64,000 bases of DNA from Eledone cirrhosa (Eukaryota > Mollusca > Cephalopoda > Octopoda > Eledonidae): assembly GCA_964016885.1 (NCBI GenBank), contig OZ024742.1, positions 361,215,573-361,279,572 of the forward strand, given 5' to 3'. The notes beneath the pieces were generated by a model that saw only the letters and a program-made list of their open reading frames with translations, made no database searches and was not told where the DNA came from. Every line of letters starts with the position of its first letter. Position 1 is the stretch's first letter. Shown in pieces: positions 58,201-64,000 of the stretch. The position numbers were made by a program, and so were the translations under genes.

Positions 58201-61200
58201 TATATAGCTATACATAGAATTACCATCAACAAAGGGTATATAGCTAAACATAGAATTACCATTATCAAAGGGTATATAGCTATACCTAGAATTACCATCT
58301 TCAAAGGGTATATAAGCTATACATAGAATTACCATCAACAAAGGGTATATAGCTATACATAGAATTACCATCATCAAATGGTATAAAAGCTATACATAGA
58401 ATTACCATCAACAAAGGGTATATAGCTATACATAGAATTACCATCATCAAACAGTATATAGCTATACATAGAATTACCATCAACAAACGGTATATGTAGC
58501 TATACATAGAATTACCATCATCAAAGGGTATATAGCTATACATAGAATTACCATCATCAAAGGTTATATAGCTATACATAGAATTACCATCAACAAACAG
58601 TATATAGCTATACATAGAATTACCATCATCAAACAGTATATAGCTATACATAGAATTACCATCAACAAAGAGTATATATAGCTATACATAGAATTACCAT
58701 CATCAAAGGGTATATAGCTATACATAGAATTACCATCATCAAAGGGTATATAGCTATACATAGAATTACCATCATCAAAGGGTATATAGCTATACATAGA
58801 ATTACCATCAACAAACAGTATATAGCTATACACAGAATTACCATCATTAAAGGGTATATATAGCTATACATAGAATTACCATCATCAAAGGGTATATAAG
58901 CTATACATAGAATTACCATCATCAAAGGGTATATAGCTATACATAGAATTACCATCAACAAACAGTATATAGCTATACACAGAATTACCATCATCAAAGT
59001 GTATATATAGCTATACATAGAATTAACATCATCAAAGGGTATATAGCTATACATAGAATTACCATGATCAAAGGGTATATAGCTATACATAGAATTACCA
59101 TCAACAAAGAGTATATAGCTATACATAAAATTACCATCATCAAAGGGTATATAAGCTATACATAGGATTACCATCAACAAAGGGTATATAGCTATACATA
59201 GAATTACCATCATCAAAGGGTATATAGCTATATGTAGAATTACCATCATCAAAAGGTATATAGCTATAGATAGAATTACCATCAACAAACAGTATATAGC
59301 TATACACAGAATTACCATCAACAAAGGGTATATAGCTATACATAGAATTACCATCATCAAAGGGTATATTGCTATACATAGAATTACCATCATCAAAGGG
59401 TATAGAGCTATACATAGAATTACCATCATCAAAGGATATATAGCTATACATAGAATTACCATCGTAAAAGGGTATATATAGCTATACATAGAATTACCAT
59501 TAACAAACAGTATATAGCTATACACAGAATTACCATCAATAAAGGGTATATAGCTATACATAGAATTACCATCATTAAAGTGTATATAGCTATACATAGA
59601 ATTACCATCATCAAAGGGTATATTGCTATACATAGAATTACCATCATCAAAGGGTATATAGCTATACATAGAATTACCATCATCAAAGGGTATATAGCTA
59701 TACATAGAATTACCATCGTCAAAGGGTATATATAGCTATACATAGAATTACCATTAACAAACAGTATATAGCTATACACAGAATTACCATCAACCAAGGG
59801 TATATAGCTATACATAGAATTACCATCAACAAACAGTATATAGCTATACACAGAATTACCATCAACAAAGGGTATATAGCTATACATAGAATTACCATCA
59901 AAAACAGTATATAGCTATACATAGAATTACCATCAACAAACAGTATATAGGTATACATAGAATTACCATCAACAAACAGTATATAGCTATACATAGAATT
60001 ACCATCAACAAACAGTATATAGCTATACACAGAATTACCATCAACAAAGGGTATATAGCTATACATAGAATTACCATCAACAAACAGTATATAGCTATAC
60101 ATAGAATTACCATCAACAAACAGTATATAGCTATACATAGAATTACCATCAACAAACAGTATATAGCTATACACAGAATTACCATCATCAAAGGGTATAT
60201 AGCTATGCCTAGAATTACCATCAACAAACAGTATATAGCTATACATAGAATTACCATCATCAAAGGGTATATAGCTATACATAGAATTACCATCATCAAA
60301 GTGTATATATAGCTATACATAGAATTACCATCAACAAAGGGTACATAGCTATACACAGAATTACCATCATCAAAGGGTATATAGCTATACATAGAATTAC
60401 CATCATCAAAGGGTATATATAGCTATACATAGAATTACCATCAACAAAGGGTATATAGCTATACATAGAATTACCATCATCAAAGGGTATATAGCTATAC
60501 ATAGAATTACCATCAACGAACAGTATATAACTATACACAGAATTACCATCATCAAAGGGTATATATAGCTATACATAGAATTACCATTATCAAAGGGTAT
60601 ATAGCTATACATAGAATTACCATGATCAAAGGGTATATAGCTATACATAGAATTACCATCATCAAAGGGTATATAGCTATACATAGAATTACCATGATCA
60701 TAGGGTATATAGCTATACATAGAATTACCATCAACAAAGGGTATATAGCTATACATAGAATTACCATCATCAAAGGGTATATAAGCTATACATAGAATTA
60801 CCATCATCAAACAGTATATAGCTATACATAGAGTTACCATGATCAAAGGGTATATATAGCTATACATAGAATTACCATCAACAAAAAGTATATAGCTATA
60901 CATAGAATTACCATCATCAAAGGGTATATAGTTATACATAGAATTACCATGATCAAAGCGTATATATAGCCATACATAGAATTACCATCATCAAAAAGTA
61001 TATAGCTATACATAGAATTACGATCAACAAACAGTATATAGCTATACATAGAATTACCATCAACAAACAGTATATAGCTATACATAGAATTACCATCAAC
61101 AAACAGTATATAGCTATACACAGAATTACCACCATCAAAGGGTATATATAGCTATACATAGAATTACCATCAACAAACAGTATATAGCTATACATAGAAT

Positions 61201-64000
61201 TACCATCATCAAAGGGTATATAGCTATACATAGAATTACCATGATCAAAGGGTATATATAGCTATACATAGAATTACCATCATCAAAAGGTATATAGCTA
61301 TACATAGAATTACCATCAACAAACAGTATATAGCCATACATAGAATTACCATCAACAAAGGGTATATAGCTATACATAGAATTACCATCATCAAAGGGTA
61401 TATAGCTATACATAGAATTACCATCAACAAACAGTATATAGCTATACACAGAATTACCATCATCAAAGGGTATATATAGCTATACATAGAATTACCATCA
61501 TCAAAGGGTATATAGCTATACATAGAATTACCATGATCAAAGGGTATATAGCTATACATAGAATTACCATCAACAAAGGGTATATAGCTATACATAGAAT
61601 TACCATCATCAAAGGGTATATAAGCTATACATAGAATTACCATCAACAAAGGGGATATAGCCATACATAGAATTACCATCATCAAAGGGTATATAGCTAT
61701 ACATAGAATTACCATGATCAAAGGGTATATAGCTATACATAGAATTACCATCAACAAAGGGTATATAGCTATACATAGAATTACCATCATCAAAGGGTAT
61801 ATAAGCTATACATAGAATTACCATCAACAAACAGTATATAGCTATACATAGAATTACCATGATCAAAGGGTATATATAGCTATACATAGAATTACCATCA
61901 TCAAAGGGTATATTGCTATACATAGAATTACCATCATCAAAGGGTATAGAGCTATACATAGAATTACCATCATCAAAGGATATATAGCTATACATAGAAT
62001 TACCATCGTAAAAGGGTATATATAGCTATACATAGAATTACCATTAACAAACAGTATATAGCTATACACAGAATTACCATCAATAAAGGGTATATAGCTA
62101 TACATAGAATTACCATCATTAAAGTGTATATAGCTATACATAGAATTACCATCATCAAAGGGTATATTGCTATACATAGAATTACCATCATCAAAGGGTA
62201 TATAGCTATACATAGAATTACCATCATCAAAGGGTATATAGCTATACATAGAATTACCATCGTCAAAGGGTATATATAGCTATACATAGAATTACCATTA
62301 ACAAACAGTATATAGCTATACACAGAATTACCATCAACCAAGGGTATATAGCTATACATAGAATTACCATCAACAAACAGTATATAGCTATACACAGAAT
62401 TACCATCAACAAAGGGTATATAGCTATACATAGAATTACCATCAAAAACAGTATATAGCTATACATAGAATTACCATCAACAAACAGTATATAGGTATAC
62501 ATAGAATTACCATCAACAAACAGTATATAGCTATACATAGAATTACCATCAACAAACAGTATATAGCTATACACAGAATTACCATCAACAAAGGGTATAT
62601 AGCTATACATAGAATTACCATCAACAAACAGTATATAGCTATACATAGAATTACCATCAACAAACAGTATATAGCTATACATAGAATTACCATCAACAAA
62701 CAGTATATAGCTATACACAGAATTACCATCATCAAAGGGTATATAGCTATGCCTAGAATTACCATCAACAAACAGTATATAGCTATACATAGAATTACCA
62801 TCATCAAAGGGTATATAGCTATACATAGAATTACCATCATCAAAGTGTATATATAGCTATACATAGAATTACCATCAACAAAGGGTACATAGCTATACAC
62901 AGAATTACCATCATCAAAGGGTATATAGCTATACATAGAATTACCATCATCAAAGGGTATATATAGCTATACATAGAATTACCATCAACAAAGGGTATAT
63001 AGCTATACATAGAATTACCATCATCAAAGGGTATATAGCTATACATAGAATTACCATCAACGAACAGTATATAACTATACACAGAATTACCATCATCAAA
63101 GGGTATATATAGCTATACATAGAATTACCATTATCAAAGGGTATATAGCTATACATAGAATTACCATGATCAAAGGGTATATAGCTATACATAGAATTAC
63201 CATCATCAAAGGGTATATAGCTATACATAGAATTACCATGATCATAGGGTATATAGCTATACATAGAATTACCATCAACAAAGGGTATATAGCTATACAT
63301 AGAATTACCATCATCAAAGGGTATATAAGCTATACATAGAATTACCATCATCAAACAGTATATAGCTATACATAGAGTTACCATGATCAAAGGGTATATA
63401 TAGCTATACATAGAATTACCATCAACAAAAAGTATATAGCTATACATAGAATTACCATCATCAAAGGGTATATAGTTATACATAGAATTACCATGATCAA
63501 AGCGTATATATAGCCATACATAGAATTACCATCATCAAAAAGTATATAGCTATACATAGAATTACGATCAACAAACAGTATATAGCTATACATAGAATTA
63601 CCATCAACAAACAGTATATAGCTATACATAGAATTACCATCAACAAACAGTATATAGCTATACACAGAATTACCACCATCAAAGGGTATATATAGCTATA
63701 CATAGAATTACCATCAACAAACAGTATATAGCTATACATAGAATTACCATCATCAAAGGGTATATAGCTATACATAGAATTACCATGATCAAAGGGTATA
63801 TATAGCTATACATAGAATTACCATCATCAAAAGGTATATAGCTATACATAGAATTACCATCAACAAACAGTATATAGCCATACATAGAATTACCATCAAC
63901 AAAGGGTATATAGCTATACATAGAATTACCATCATCAAAGGGTATATAGCTATACATAGAATTACCATCAACAAACAGTATATAGCTATACACAGAATTA
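55231..64000. repeat. 36-bp satellite array (continues past the window)
   Basis: Tandem units of 36 bp with 37- and 38-bp length variants, about 240 copies. The unit contains AGCTATACATAGAATTACCA then TCATCAAAGGGTATAT. Main variants: CATCATCAAAGGG, CATCAACAAACAG, CATGATCAAAGGG, CATTATCAAAGGG and CACAG for CATAG. The extra bases are TA in TATATATAGC (38 bp) or A in TATATAAGC (37 bp). Each unit holds the perfect 10-bp palindrome TATAGCTATA. Minus-strand frames (MYSYIPFDDGNS repeats) are open only because 36 is divisible by three; length variants shift the frame every few units. Non-coding in my view. Confidence 0.97.
59335..64000. repeat. 2,544-bp higher-order repeat of the 36-bp satellite
   Basis: Everything from about 59335 to 61456 recurs from about 61879 to 64000 at an offset of exactly 2,544 bp. 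All translated frames of the two copies are identical (for example 59456-59887 and 62000-62431; 60406-60939 and 62950-63483), and the lines compared by eye agree. Copy 2 is cut by the window end. A less exact version of part of the unit (AACGAACAGTATATAAC block) lies at about 56003-56230. Confidence 0.92.

Noticed and set aside
55276..63993. Many minus-strand frames of 60-347 codons in the 36-bp satellite
   Set aside because: They are readings of the same 12-residue repeat in two or three frames, switching at 37/38-bp units; no unique domain or flanking exon.

Overview
The window looks like nuclear DNA from a coleoid cephalopod, most likely an octopus. Evidence: AT-rich sequence with many (AT)n and (ATC)n/(GAT)n tracts; tRNA-derived SINEs with the B-box and 'accgaggttaactttgc' signature typical of cephalopod SINEs; LINE 3' tails with 'catgctagcatgggttagacg' ending in GAT repeats; a Penelope-like retroelement; and no bacterial-style gene organisation. 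The taxonomic call is inference from repeat families. No complete host gene is visible.

Layout: (1) 1-1498, AT-rich flank with microsatellites and a short LINE/SINE tail. (2) 1499-37912, about 36.4 kb (roughly 1,200 copies) of a 30-bp satellite. It is punctuated about every 0.4-1.1 kb by a 29-bp variant that delimits higher-order cassettes, and these are arranged in 2.2-3.5 kb super-repeats. The right-hand 2.5 kb is older and more diverged. (3) 37913-40945, LINE remnants in both orientations and a foldback MITE. (4) 40946-44577, a perfect spacerless palindrome of two 1,816-bp arms. Each arm carries the same 5'-truncated Penelope-like element: the end of the RT including YVDD, a Cys cluster, a GIY-YIG endonuclease and a hammerhead-like 3' motif. 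(5) 44578-55230, a patchwork of microsatellites, foldback elements, TTAA-flanked piggyBac-like MITEs (one split by a SINE), SINEs, dead LINE C-termini, a strong candidate type I hammerhead ribozyme at 49.7 kb, and a weak two-exon gene candidate at 52.0-52.8 kb. (6) 55231-64000 (runs off the end), a second satellite of 36-38-bp units, starting directly after a LINE RT fragment and containing a 2,544-bp higher-order repeat present twice with no difference found.

The contents are selfish or structural DNA, so there is no pathway to describe. The most interesting biology is (a) the hammerhead-type ribozymes linked to, or near, Penelope-like DNA, (b) the exact head-to-head palindrome, which may be real or an assembly artefact, and (c) the frame-punctuated multi-level structure of the 30-bp satellite. 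The long open frames in both satellites follow from repeat lengths divisible by three and are not called as genes.
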